Shown: positions 45,469-56,900 of the stretch, piece after piece
How the letters are laid out: each line of letters begins with the position of its first letter
Numbering within the stretch: the stretch's first letter is position 1
Assembly (NCBI GenBank): GCA_019416685.1
Contig: DXWV01000101.1
Location: forward strand, 1-64,000
DNA length: 64,000 nt
Direction: 5' to 3'
DNA from: Bacteroides sp.
Lineage (GTDB): Bacteria; Bacteroidota; Bacteroidia; Bacteroidales; Bacteroidaceae
The notes under the pieces: generated by a model
Database searches by the model: none
Told to the model about the DNA's origin: nothing
Seen by the model: the letters and a program-made list of their open reading frames with translations, nothing else
Made by a program: the position numbers and the translations under genes

Positions 45469-48400
45469 TCAGTTATTAACTTCATATAGTTTAGTAGGCA
45501 TATATCCTGTGTAAGTAGATAAAGGATATATAATTGAAGCCTTATTAGACCATCCCGCTGTCGATTTATAAATATTTACCGCTTCATCTGGTACATAGAA
45601 AGCTTTCACATTATCTAATCCACCATATACAAATCCAGGAGGAGTTATTTGTTTATAAATAACAGTATCTACATTAGAGTATCCAAATTGAACTGCCCCT
45701 ATAGTATTGATATTACCTTCGAAAACCACAATCTTTAAGTTAGGGCAATCAGTATATACATCCTTCCCTATTATTGTTATTTTTTCAGGAACTAAAGATG
45801 CAGTAATTGGAGTTCCTCTAAACATTTCGCCTGGTAAACTATTAACCATTCCTTTAAGTTCTCCAAAATCGCATACCTGTAAATCTTTACAATTTCGAAA
45901 GCTTAAAAGAGGATGTGTAGTAGAATTTGTCCTATCAAGATTTATTTCAAAAGAATTAAAAGTAATCTTCTTCAGTTTGGTACAATCATTAAATCCTTGA
46001 TTCATGACAAATTGCATCAAGTTTTGGGGTACAATAAAATCCTTCATAGTAAATTCCTCTAATTCAGAACAAGCAAAAAAAGGCATATATGCTGTTCCTC
46101 CATTTGTGTCTAAGTATTTAACAGAATCTGGTAAATTAACTTTTTTAATTCTGGTTGCATAAAATGCTCTATTCCTTATTATTTCAAGATTAGGTGGGAA
46201 TACTACTTCTTCCAAATTAGTTTGTTCAAAAGCCCCTGCCCCGATAATCTTACAATTTACTAATTTATCAAAACCAACTATTGATGTAATATTACCATAT
46301 TCAGAATTAATATTGGCAGATAAAAACTGATAAGGTATTTCTATTATCTTATCAGCTTCCGATTGAGTAATACCACCATCACTGTTAATATCCCAATATT
46401 GTAATATTCTTGCAGATACAATCGGATCAGTAAACCTAATAAAATATTCACCCGTTATATTCAATACCAGCTTCTTAAACGTATTCCTCAAAGCCTCAAT
46501 AGAATCTTCATAACAATTTGCATTGATATTCAACGTACCGTCCAACACCGGATATTCGTCCTCGCCGGAAAGACCTTCACTACTCAAACCTGAATAAGAG
46601 CCATCCGCCAGTTGTGCCAGTTTATCGAGCATCTCCGAACTCTCATAGTTCTCATCAAATCCAACGGCACGTATGCGCTTCAAAGCATGTGCCCCTCCCT
46701 GATCATTTTGTGCATTCATGATATCTACAAGCAACCTCATCGGATCAATGCGTGGACAATCGACTACAAAGAAGTCAGTAATAATCCCTTTGCACAAATC
46801 AATTCCCACGCCCTCATTGGTCATCAAAGGATAGTTTACCAGCGTCAGATACTGATTGTATGCACTAAACTCCACCGTACGCAAGCCACCACCAGCAGGA
46901 AGAATAACTTGTACAAGCGATGTTCCATCCGCATGTACCTCCTGTAAATGCGTGCAAGCGGCGAGATTCAGTGTACCGGTCAATGTCGATATATTCGACA
47001 ATAGCAATCGTTGTAATGATACGCAATTAGAAATAGTCAATGATGAAATAGATATGACAACAGGTTCTGTCTTACTACCCAGTCGGATATCGCGTAACAT
47101 CCGTCCCTGAATTATCATCGACCCCTGTACATTCTTATTGTGCCAGTCACCTATATCCTGCAGATAAGAAGCCCCCTGAATGGCATTTTGCTGATCACCG
47201 GACCCGGACAGTTCTATCTCCATTTCACAAACATCACCGGACTTCGTACGTGTCCCCCGGATAATTGACGTACCATTGGCTATTGCCGGATACAGTTCCA
47301 TAACCGGAGTCAATTCATACTTTATGGTATTTCCGGCAGCACGAACAGTGATTGTATCTGTCCCGCCGGCACTGAAAGTCCCAAAACTATATTTAGACAT
47401 CATATACAAGATGCGCTTGGTTATCCACCTCTGTTCTGCCAGGTAATGATCGCCAAGGCTCTGTGTGATAGGATCGGTATCATTGGAGTATTTTCCTGCA
47501 TTATAAGCAAGCTTACCATTCTCATAACAATACTTTGCATCTGCATTATAAGCGTTCTCCGGAAAATACTCCTGCGCATTGTCAAAGAAATACTTCTGAT
47601 AAAATGCGTAAATCTTCTCCAGGTCATTACCGCTCTTCAGTCCACCGAGTGTTTGCATGGCTGTCATCATTTTGCGCATACTTGTTATCTTCTCATCCGC
47701 AAAGGCCAGTTCCATCAGATTAAAGAAGTTGTTTGTCTCACCGTTCCAGACGGAAGCTCCCGTTTTGTCCACATCATGCGTTTCTACACTATATTCTTTG
47801 TCCGGCAATCCCCGGTTGGTAGTATCGAAACGGGTATCAGCATCGTCTACGCGCCAACGGAACTTAGAAGTATCCGTCCCGAATGAGTAAGGATACGTAT
47901 TCTTTGCACGTTCATCCGTACCGGCATTAAATTCTACATTATTCATAAAGAACAACGTATCCTCCACCTCCCAATACTGCGAAACTTCTTTCCTGAACTT
48001 AGCGATGCGGGCATTTACAAAAAGCGTATTCAGTTCATCGTCCGTTTTGTTTTCCAGATCGGCAGTCTCCAACCCATATCCTTTATCTACAAGCTGAGAG
48101 ACAAGATTTATCGTGCCATTACCTATATCGGAAGGAATAAATTTATTTTGTGAGGACTCAAAATAGTACACATTATATAGGTCTACATCCCCTACCTTAG
48201 CTATCCAAAATTCATAAGGCTCATTGCGGTACGTCATCACCTGCGCATTCAGCTCATCCAATGTACCATTAAAGGGTTTCAGGCGCGGAGAACACTGATA
48301 AACCATATTATATGCAGGAATGAATTTAGAGATTTTATCCAGTTCCCCCTCACCGAAGTTCCATGAATTTGCACCATTATACTGCCATGCCTCTTTGTCT

Positions 48401-51400
48401 TCGTTGTAAAATACATTGTTATTCCACGGAACGCGAAACAAGGTACACAACGGAGAGTTATCCGATCCTTCAATGCTCAAAAGATCCGGGAACAGATCCG
48501 TATCAAATCCGAACGTATATTTATCCCCTTTATCCGGTCCGAAAGTATACAACCCTCTGAATATATAAATCGTTTCACCCTCATCATTTACCTGTTTTTC
48601 AAAGCATACAAATGGAATCTGATAAACAGCCACACGTGCATTTGCATATTTCTCTGTCTTCATCGCCTCATTCAGCAAACCCACTTCCCGATACAGGTCA
48701 TCATAGGAATTGACCGAACCTATCTTGTGTGAATGCATAGAGGAGGCAAAATTCTTCTTTGCCGTGAACTTCTGCCCTGCAGGAAGAAAAGGTGTCATCT
48801 GCCACTTCTTTGCAGAAGTAGTCCCATCGGCATGTGTCACCACAGAATTCACTTTATCAAGCTGATAACGGGTATTCCATATCCAGTACTTCATAGAAGA
48901 AGTTCCCTGTCCTTTGGCTGTCACATTACTGATTGACACATTCCAGTCGGGATGATCGTAGAAAAATACCTCCAACGTACCTACCCGCGAGGTCTGGTCG
49001 GCCATAGAAGGAATCGTGTTGTCATACACCATCACATTAAACTGATCTTTCGTATTTTCAAAGTCGATCTCCGAACCATTTGAGTCAAAAATATCATTAT
49101 TTGCTTTGACAGCCGTTTTCTCATTTATATCAGGCAGCCAGTTGATATAATTGGTCATCACCCCCTGTGAGGTTAATCCGGAGTCGTAAATACGTATTCC
49201 ATAAATATCCACATCCGCATATTCAGACCCAATAACAATATCACCATTATGCGCAAAGTAATCATTACTCTCATAGGTAAACTCACGATTCTTCACCCCG
49301 TTTACATAGAGAATACAAAGATTGAATCCGGAGTTCCCGTATGCATCCGGAAGGATGGTCAGTGCCAGACGTGTACGTTTTCCTTCAAATGTATGCAAGC
49401 TCTGTATGTCTTCATTTTTGAGTGACTGAGAATACATCACAATCTCATCGGCATATATATTAAGCCCTATAAAAGAGTCTCCCGAAGCAGATGAAATTGT
49501 AATAACAGGTTCCGTATAATCCGTCACATTATCAATCCTGTAATCCACCTCAATGGTTTTACCCTTACGTGCGCACTCTACCGCAAAAGGTTTGTAGCCC
49601 ATTGTCAGCATAGATCCTGCAAGTAGTCGGAGGGTTTTATTTCCATCCGCATCCGTCACCCAACCATCATTGCCCCAGTTCAGGTTTTTCCAGACTCCGG
49701 TTATGCCGGAACCATCTACCTCATTGATGATCGACTTATGGTTCTCCTGCCTGTTGGAACGTGTCTTCGGATTCATGTAAAACACCGAACCTGCCACAGC
49801 AGAATATCCCAGGGAATTGTTCACAGAGAAAGAGATCGGACTTACCAGCTCCGTTTCTCCCTCCAGAATATGAGTCACAATTTCAAAGTCTGTGTTATCC
49901 ATTGTTTCAATTTCCATCGGAAAAGAGAAAGTATGTTTAGTCGAACAGGCAATATTATCCTCGGTTGAGGTAAATACAGACATACTATCCTGCTTCACTA
50001 CAAACTGTGCAGAAGTAGTCACATTATCCCCATCGTACATGGCATACTCAAACAGAGTATTCTCGGACCAGTTGATAGCTTTGGCCAATGCATTATTCAC
50101 TGCCACCAACTTGACTTGTTCGCCCGGAACAGCACAAATTACATTGAAAGACACCGTCTTCGTCCTTATACTCCCATCAGAATTTGACACATAAGCAGAT
50201 ATTCGGAACACTCCGGTCTTTCCGGGATGAGGAATGGCATAATTGTAAGCAGTTTCCACATATACACTTGTACCTAAAGCCACCTCATAAGACTCATTAT
50301 AATCTGTACCGGATATATTTACATACAGAGTTTTAGATACATTGCCACCAATATAAAGAGGAAGTGTCACGTTGCCGGTGTAAGCTGTCCACCATTTAAA
50401 GTTACCGGCATCAACAGACAATGAAGTGAGCTGAACGGTGTACACAAATGCCGGTGTGGTAACCTCCGTCACTGTTCCCGTCACTTTAATCATCACATTA
50501 TTAACTCCGGAAGTCAAAAACTCAGCTACATCAACAGTGGTTGGAACTGCAGAATTAACAGATAGCTGTTTGACTACTGCATATTCATCACTATTACTGC
50601 TCTTTACTGAAATCTGGCAAACACCACGTTCTCCCGTATCTTCATAAGCTTCACCGGAGTCATAGCGTTCCTGAGAAACAAAGGTGAACTTCAAAAGACA
50701 AGGCTCCCCTTTACTTGCCGAGATATTCTTGCTATCAAGGTTATTCGTAATACGTACATTACGTTGTATCCCGGTAGAGCCTCCTCCGCCTAACTCCTTC
50801 TTTTCCCAGGCAGTTCCTGTCCACTTATATAGTACATCCTCATTAAACACATAGCACACGCATCCTTTGAGCAGATAAGAGGTATCAAGTGCATCTCTTT
50901 CGGAAGTTGTATTAACGGGAATCCAGCCGCTACGTATCAATCTCTCTACAGACCATTCTTTTGTGCCGGCTTTACGAACCAGAATATCATCCGTATCCGA
51001 GAATGTATCAGCAGCAGCATCTACATTGTGTAAACCGCCAAGCGTAGTAGCTCCGTCACCTGCCGGAACTTCTATCAATGCAGTAGAAAGGGATTGTGAA
51101 TCATCCTCACTCTCTTCGATGACATTGGCTACAAGGCCGTCACCACCATCGTTCTGTTCTATCAATGCACCCAAAAGCTGATTACGTGCAGAACCCGATT
51201 TCACCAACAGCCCATTGTTAAACTGTGCCAATCCTTCAGAAGTCAATCCTTTCAAAAAAGTAATAAGCCCGTCTGCCTCATCATCTTGCTTCTTATTAAT
51301 AAACTCGCTCAATGCACGTTTGGCCGAATAAGCATTCCGATCTCCGGGTTTTGTTTTGTCACTCGAAGTAATCAGATAAACACCACTGCCACCGCTTCCG

Positions 51401-53049
51401 GTATACATCTGTCCTTTGTAAGTCAACGAGTCCAGTTTACCCTCCAATTCTCCCAGACGAGAATAAGAAGCTGTTTCACCTATGGTATAAACAGGAGAAT
51501 CATAAGGAAGATCAAGATTATATTCAAACCCGATAATACGTGAAATCCGTCCGTGTTCAATATATGCCGGATGGATAAGATTCACTCTGGCACCAACCTC
51601 AAAACTCTTCAACTTCCCGTCATTATAAATATAAGCGGAATTCATTTTACAGGTATAGACAGACGGATCCTGCTTCGTTTTTTCTATATACTTCTGAGCT
51701 TTCTGTTTCAATTCATTTTCGGCATCACCCATCAGCCCGACAGATACAAACTTAGTATCATATCCATAAAGCACATAGATATCTCCTTCTTTGGGTACCA
51801 AAGTATCTCCCGGCAATTCACGTCCGAAATTATCATTGCGTACTATCTCGAATACCTGAGCCTGAGGATTGCACGAACCATTAGGCAGCCGATCCGGAAC
51901 AGGAGTTTCCCCACCCTCTTTATCACAAGGATTAAATATGACTGTAAAGTCCATTCCATTAAGGGCACCGGACTGAAAAATGATATGCAATTCCTGTCCC
52001 GGTAATATATACTCTTTAGAAAAGACCAGTTTATTGGCAGTATCCGTTTTCTTATCTTCCAGGTTGTACTTACCTCCATCCTTAAATCGGAATGCGTTCC
52101 ATTTTTTATAGACAGGCTTCTGCTCGTTTCCCTCCGTTTCATCTATATACACATGCGTCACTACATCGGTAATTGTGCCTATTCTATGTGGATAAACCTC
52201 ATCAAACACCACTACATCCTCTACCACTTCCTCGGCAGACATCCCCTCATAAGCATCCATATAAGGTGTATCGGCAGGAAGCATCAGCCGTCTTTGCACA
52301 ACACCATCCACAACTACCGCTTCATCAGCAGGCCGATAGTCAGTTGGCAGGTTACGAGTAGACCCAAAAGCATAAATACGGGTGGCAAATACCGACTGAC
52401 TATCCTGCCGGCTCATCTCCGCCACATTAACACCAAATTCAAAATCTACAGGATCATTATACTCACAACGTCCGAAGTGAATAGACTTATTTGTTATCCA
52501 CCACTCACACTCCCATGTTTCTGCCATCTTATTAAGGGCATCAATCAGGTTCATGTTGTCATAGGTGATCAATTTGGCAGACTGCTCTACCGTACTATCA
52601 ATATCAGGACTAAAATGCTCCTCCTTGTATTTATAATCCAGAGCAACCAGGTTCTTCAGCAAGGCATTCAGATGGGTTTCCAAGGTAGCGGTAAGGCTCC
52701 ATGAAGTCTCTTTCCGGATATACTCTGTTTTCCCGCCAACTGTTTTTTCGTAAACAAACATGAAAACTTTGTTTTTCCATTTCCGGTAATAAGCATCCAG
52801 CCTCAGCTCATAGTCATATCCGCAAGTAGCATTGTTATAGGTTGGTTTTTGTATGTCTACCAGTTCAAAAATACCGGTAGTATCATCCGGCAACTCTACA
52901 AAATCCCCCAACTTCAGTTGTACAGGCTCCTTTGTACTGAATTTCAGAGTGACATAATCTTCCTTCATCAGCGTAAACTTACGCTTACTACCCACATTGG
53001 TTTCAACGCTTTCGCATTTGCCTCCATCTCTATGTTTTATCTCTATCAT
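45469..53049 (-). CDS. Giant phage tail protein: hub, LamG-like and BspA-type leucine-rich regions
   Basis: 2526 residues. The N-terminal part (about 1-600) looks like a tail hub/tail-associated protein (VQLKLGDFVELPDDTTGIFELVD, GYDYELRLDAYYRKW). A LamG/concanavalin-like part lies at about 1115-1290 (YVNGVKNREF, DIYGIRIYDSG). A region about 1330-1560 has KGQGTSSMKYWIW and YIFRGLYTFGPDK, weakly reminiscent of CotH-type folds. Near 2217-2230 an EF-hand-like loop DINSDGGITQSE is followed by BspA-type leucine-rich repeats (about 2255-2500: IGAGAFEQTNLEEVVFPP, IIRNRAFYATRIKKVNLPDS). It probably forms the tail tip and binds host glycan or protein. It overlaps the Dit-like gene by four bases. Confidence 0.8.
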   Translation of the reverse strand: MIEIKHRDGGKCESVETNVGSKRKFTLMKEDYVTLKFSTKEPVQLKLGDFVELPDDTTGIFELVDIQKPTYNNATCGYDYELRLDAYYRKWKNKVFMFVYEKTVGGKTEYIRKETSWSLTATLETHLNALLKNLVALDYKYKEEHFSPDIDSTVEQSAKLITYDNMNLIDALNKMAETWECEWWITNKSIHFGRCEYNDPVDFEFGVNVAEMSRQDSQSVFATRIYAFGSTRNLPTDYRPADEAVVVDGVVQRRLMLPADTPYMDAYEGMSAEEVVEDVVVFDEVYPHRIGTITDVVTHVYIDETEGNEQKPVYKKWNAFRFKDGGKYNLEDKKTDTANKLVFSKEYILPGQELHIIFQSGALNGMDFTVIFNPCDKEGGETPVPDRLPNGSCNPQAQVFEIVRNDNFGRELPGDTLVPKEGDIYVLYGYDTKFVSVGLMGDAENELKQKAQKYIEKTKQDPSVYTCKMNSAYIYNDGKLKSFEVGARVNLIHPAYIEHGRISRIIGFEYNLDLPYDSPVYTIGETASYSRLGELEGKLDSLTYKGQMYTGSGGSGVYLITSSDKTKPGDRNAYSAKRALSEFINKKQDDEADGLITFLKGLTSEGLAQFNNGLLVKSGSARNQLLGALIEQNDGGDGLVANVIEESEDDSQSLSTALIEVPAGDGATTLGGLHNVDAAADTFSDTDDILVRKAGTKEWSVERLIRSGWIPVNTTSERDALDTSYLLKGCVCYVFNEDVLYKWTGTAWEKKELGGGGSTGIQRNVRITNNLDSKNISASKGEPCLLKFTFVSQERYDSGEAYEDTGERGVCQISVKSSNSDEYAVVKQLSVNSAVPTTVDVAEFLTSGVNNVMIKVTGTVTEVTTPAFVYTVQLTSLSVDAGNFKWWTAYTGNVTLPLYIGGNVSKTLYVNISGTDYNESYEVALGTSVYVETAYNYAIPHPGKTGVFRISAYVSNSDGSIRTKTVSFNVICAVPGEQVKLVAVNNALAKAINWSENTLFEYAMYDGDNVTTSAQFVVKQDSMSVFTSTEDNIACSTKHTFSFPMEIETMDNTDFEIVTHILEGETELVSPISFSVNNSLGYSAVAGSVFYMNPKTRSNRQENHKSIINEVDGSGITGVWKNLNWGNDGWVTDADGNKTLRLLAGSMLTMGYKPFAVECARKGKTIEVDYRIDNVTDYTEPVITISSASGDSFIGLNIYADEIVMYSQSLKNEDIQSLHTFEGKRTRLALTILPDAYGNSGFNLCILYVNGVKNREFTYESNDYFAHNGDIVIGSEYADVDIYGIRIYDSGLTSQGVMTNYINWLPDINEKTAVKANNDIFDSNGSEIDFENTKDQFNVMVYDNTIPSMADQTSRVGTLEVFFYDHPDWNVSISNVTAKGQGTSSMKYWIWNTRYQLDKVNSVVTHADGTTSAKKWQMTPFLPAGQKFTAKKNFASSMHSHKIGSVNSYDDLYREVGLLNEAMKTEKYANARVAVYQIPFVCFEKQVNDEGETIYIFRGLYTFGPDKGDKYTFGFDTDLFPDLLSIEGSDNSPLCTLFRVPWNNNVFYNEDKEAWQYNGANSWNFGEGELDKISKFIPAYNMVYQCSPRLKPFNGTLDELNAQVMTYRNEPYEFWIAKVGDVDLYNVYYFESSQNKFIPSDIGNGTINLVSQLVDKGYGLETADLENKTDDELNTLFVNARIAKFRKEVSQYWEVEDTLFFMNNVEFNAGTDERAKNTYPYSFGTDTSKFRWRVDDADTRFDTTNRGLPDKEYSVETHDVDKTGASVWNGETNNFFNLMELAFADEKITSMRKMMTAMQTLGGLKSGNDLEKIYAFYQKYFFDNAQEYFPENAYNADAKYCYENGKLAYNAGKYSNDTDPITQSLGDHYLAEQRWITKRILYMMSKYSFGTFSAGGTDTITVRAAGNTIKYELTPVMELYPAIANGTSIIRGTRTKSGDVCEMEIELSGSGDQQNAIQGASYLQDIGDWHNKNVQGSMIIQGRMLRDIRLGSKTEPVVISISSLTISNCVSLQRLLLSNISTLTGTLNLAACTHLQEVHADGTSLVQVILPAGGGLRTVEFSAYNQYLTLVNYPLMTNEGVGIDLCKGIITDFFVVDCPRIDPMRLLVDIMNAQNDQGGAHALKRIRAVGFDENYESSEMLDKLAQLADGSYSGLSSEGLSGEDEYPVLDGTLNINANCYEDSIEALRNTFKKLVLNITGEYFIRFTDPIVSARILQYWDINSDGGITQSEADKIIEIPYQFLSANINSEYGNITSIVGFDKLVNCKIIGAGAFEQTNLEEVVFPPNLEIIRNRAFYATRIKKVNLPDSVKYLDTNGGTAYMPFFACSELEEFTMKDFIVPQNLMQFVMNQGFNDCTKLKKITFNSFEINLDRTNSTTHPLLSFRNCKDLQVCDFGELKGMVNSLPGEMFRGTPITASLVPEKITIIGKDVYTDCPNLKIVVFEGNINTIGAVQFGYSNVDTVIYKQITPPGFVYGGLDNVKAFYVPDEAVNIYKSTAGWSNKASIIYPLSTYTGYMPTKLYEVNN

Positions 53050-53495
53050 ATTGCTTCATCATTAGAGGTTGGTTTCTTGTTCATTCTATCACTTGGATCC
53101 GGCTCTATAAGCTTTAAACTGAATTTAGCAATGCCTTGCATAAACTGGCTGAACTGACTGCACGAAACATAGATCGTTTTGTATACAACCCCCTCCTGGT
53201 ATCCGGTTTCGATGTTCAATACTCCGGTAGCAAGTACTTCTTTGCAAAACAAATTATATTTATCAAAAAAAGCACTCTTAGTTGCTGCCGTCAGGTTAAG
53301 TTGAAGTGTCAGGTTCCTTGCCTCCACTTTAGGATTGGCTACAAGTATCTGTTTTCCGTGTTGCAAGCGACTCTCATTCTCAATAAATGCCTTATTGGCA
53401 GGCGGCGTCATAAGCTCAGAGAGTGAAGATTCACCCAGACTGATCCCCCATTTTTCATCGGCATTTTCACCGTTTATAATCAATTTCTCTTTCAT
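53046..53495 (-). CDS. Phage distal tail (Dit)-like protein
   Basis: 149 residues. N-terminal LIINGENADEKWGISLG and the following LMTPPANKAFIENES, then LTLQLNLTAATKSAFFDKYNLF, are typical of small baseplate ring proteins that join the tail tube to the hub. The position between the tape measure side and the large hub protein fits. It starts and ends in four-base ATGA-type overlaps with its neighbours, so translation is coupled. The Dit name rests on position and size more than on sequence. Confidence 0.65.
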   Translation of the reverse strand: MKEKLIINGENADEKWGISLGESSLSELMTPPANKAFIENESRLQHGKQILVANPKVEARNLTLQLNLTAATKSAFFDKYNLFCKEVLATGVLNIETGYQEGVVYKTIYVSCSQFSQFMQGIAKFSLKLIEPDPSDRMNKKPTSNDEAI

Positions 53496-53914
53496 AATAT
53501 CACTACTGTTTCGTCCTTATTAATTTCTACTTCACAATTCCCTACGTTCACCAACAGAATCACTGCATAGTTAGAGGCAGTAATTCTCGCTTTCGCACCG
53601 TGCATCAAAATCACTTTATGTACTTTGGTATTATCAGTGAACACCAGTTCGGCCTCCGTATCACCAATCAATGCTACCTTCTCATCATTGCATGTATTGA
53701 CCGGCCCTGCATCCACGTAAACCCCGTATACGGCAACTTCACTACTCATCTCCCGGAACATCTCTAATGACGGAAAATTATTCTCTTCACAAAACTCACG
53801 CCCTTGCGGAGTAAAAAACAGCCACACAAGGCTTTTCCAATCACTCACACCATTCGATTTGCTACATGCCCCGGACAAAGAGGCTGACTTCATTATCTCA
53901 TCTACCGTTTTCAT
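53492..53914 (-). CDS. Small phage tail-module protein of unknown function
   Basis: 140 residues. WKSLVWLFFTPQGREFCEENNFPSLEMFREM is a helical N-terminal half; the rest is beta-rich (VFTDNTKVHKVILMHGAKARITASNYAVILLVNVGNCEVEIN is spread over about 90-131). It overlaps the tape-measure stop and the Dit-like start by four bases each. It probably is a tail completion or minor tail component. No signal peptide or catalytic motif is visible. Confidence 0.65.
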   Translation of the reverse strand: MKTVDEIMKSASLSGACSKSNGVSDWKSLVWLFFTPQGREFCEENNFPSLEMFREMSSEVAVYGVYVDAGPVNTCNDEKVALIGDTEAELVFTDNTKVHKVILMHGAKARITASNYAVILLVNVGNCEVEINKDETVVIL

Positions 53915-56900
53915 AGTCTTCCTGTATTATGTTCTATTCTATCAAGCTTATCTCCAAATCCCAACAGTACTTTCGTGTGCTTTGCTATATCCTCCAGGTG
54001 TCCGTTAGACATCACTGCTAAATTTCTCATTTCCGTCAAAAGAATATTCCCGTCAGATGCAGTAGTACACAATGAAGACAGATTACCCAATACGAGTAGC
54101 ATAGAGTTCTTTATCTCTTCATTAGATATTTGCAAGGCAGTGAATCGCCCGTTGAGTTCCGACCCCGTCTCCTGCGACATGCTTTCAAAACCACCTTTAG
54201 AAGAGTCCGCCTGAGAAGTGGATTCCTCTTCTCCCTTCAAGTATTCGTCTGCCCAGCCATATTTACTGTCAAGCTCTTTTGTAATGGCTTCTGCATCTTT
54301 TTCTATCTGTTCACGTTCCCAGGCAGAGATAATACCATCTTTGTAGTAGTCGGCCAATTTTTGCCGTAATTCCTCCATCGGTTTTGAAGAAGCAGCTTTC
54401 AGCGATTCCATAATCATCTGTTTGATCATGTCTTTCACCAGATCTTTAGAAGACTTCGCCCGGTCATTTCCTGCCGACCAAGCATCAGCATACGCCTGTG
54501 CAAATTCATCAATGGCAGATTTAAGATCGCTACCCATTATGGCATCAAGCTGTTTCTCTTTATTTTCTCCGATTTGCTTATCAATATCCGCAAGCTGATT
54601 TTCCAAATCCTTGACACGTCCGTCATCCGTCTTCTTTTTACTTTTCTCTTCGAGTATCTGATTTTGGATGAGTACTTTTTGTTGTTTCAGCAATTCATTC
54701 TGCTGATCGATAAGCTCCGACGCATCCGCTGAATACGCCTTATCAGCAGCTTCTCCAAGATCATCATACGAACGCTTTAGAACATCTATCTGATCTTGAA
54801 TTTTTTCTATATTTTTTTCTTTCTTGGCATCTTTATTAAACAGGCTTGCTATCTTCATAGCTATTTGAACGGCAGCTCCAATGACAGCAAGAATTACAGA
54901 TGCTTTTTCAACAGTCTGGATAGAGGTGGCAGCCGTTTTTGAAGCTACTTCAACTCCACTCATAGCCATCATTGTGAAACTACCTATATCGCCAACTAAT
55001 GAAATAATTTCACCATAAGGACCGCCTATTGAAGCTCCCAGATTACTTATCGATTTGGAAAGATTATCAATTACACTTTTCGTTCTCTCCTCCGCGATTT
55101 TTACTTTCTCTGCTTTTTCAACTACATTATCTTTAGCACGGTTATATTTATCCGTTTTTTCCTTCACCTTGTTCAAGGCCTGGGCTTCTGACAAATAAAC
55201 TTTCGTAGAATCTATTTTACCTGTCTTCGGATTATACTTGGTTGAAACTCCATTTTCTACTTGTTTCCCATTCTTTACATCTTCAGCCTGCCGGCGAGCA
55301 TTTTCTAATTGAACCTGGGCATTGGACAGTTCATTTTCAGCAAGAGCTAAATCTTCTTTTTTATCTACCAACGACTGAAAAGGATTACGTTCATCCAGCT
55401 CATCCATTATTTCCTGAATCGTTGTAGTATATTCACGCAACTGTTCCGGATCGAGAACTTTAGAGGCCGCCTGTTTCGAACTTTCCAGTTTACCAAGCAG
55501 AGAATTAAGTGTCTCAGAAGAGGTATATTTCAAATTCTCAAAAGCACGGATATATTCAGGAGTTTGTTTCAACTGTTCGTAGTCAAGCTGCATTAGATTC
55601 TGCCCTTTATCTTTTGTTGCTTGAGCTATAGCGCGATCCGTCTGTTGAACTTTGTCAGTATTCCCCTCTTTTTCGTATTGCTTACGAGCCTCCTGCAAAG
55701 TAGCAATATCTGTGTTATATTTTTTTTCAATGGCTAAACGCTGATCAGTATAATTCTGATAGTTATTAGTGAGTGTTTCATAATATTTATCAATCTCATT
55801 GTTTTGTCCTACTTTAAGATTATCCTTTCTATCATTGAAAACTTTCTCCTCTGAACCGGTCAATTGAATACTTGAAGGATCAAACTGCGACTTACTATTG
55901 GAATTCTTTGCATCAAATACAGCTTTGGCATCTTCTATTTTCTGACGTAAAAAGGCATCTTTCTCCCGGTCTAACTCTTGCAATTCCTTATCATGATTTA
56001 GCTTCATTTGAGCCAAAGTTTTTGCAGAACTCTCGTCCATTGCATCTATTTTAGCCTGTCGATTCTTATTCTCCAAATCCTCAATCTGATAACGCTGCTC
56101 TAATGCTTGTTTATCAAGAAGTTTTTTCAAATATTCTTCCTGTTTATGAAGTCGGTCATATTCTCCCTTATCTTCATTGTCTATTACTCCACCACGATCC
56201 TCAAATGTCTCTTTAGCTAATTTTTCTTTTTTTTGAGCATCCGATAATGCTTTTTCATATTGCTCCGGTGATCTATATTTTTTTTTAGATGACTTTATCT
56301 CTTCTACAACTTTCTGAGCGTCCGCCCAAGCAGTCTTAGCTTCCTTTTGATATTGGGCAGCATCCTTTTCTTCAACCAAAAGTACCTTTTGGTTCAATTG
56401 TTGAATTCTATCAGTAATAATTTTACTATTAATAGGAGCTTTTGAACCTTCTATCTGAATCCAGTCCTTTCCAGATTGATCAAGCAGAATTTTGTAACCT
56501 TTATACATTGTCTTTTGAGCTTCTGCTGCTGACTTGCTCATAGTATCAAGAGTCAACTCCCACGCTGCTTGCTCCTGATTACGTATTACACTTTGACCTA
56601 CACCAATTTGTTCTGTTTTAGATTGAATTAATTTATCAATATGAGAAGCATTTGTATCGAAAAAGTCTTTTTTATATATTTTGTAACTACTATAAAGAGA
56701 TTGATACGTACCTTGGGTACCCTGCCTTATTCTTCCGGCTTCACCCACACTTTCCAATTTCTTAAGGCGTTCCAAATCTTTAAGTTCATTTACTTTGGTA
56801 TTATATTCTTCAACATTCTTCAACTCTCTATTTAAGCGTATCTCATCATTTTCTTTTTTTCTTGCTTCTGTCAGATGGTCAATCAATTCCTTTTCTGTTT

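Noticed and set aside
52153..52704. 183-residue plus-strand ORF inside the large tail gene
   Set aside because: His/Ile/Arg-rich shadow frame opposite a well-supported phage gene.
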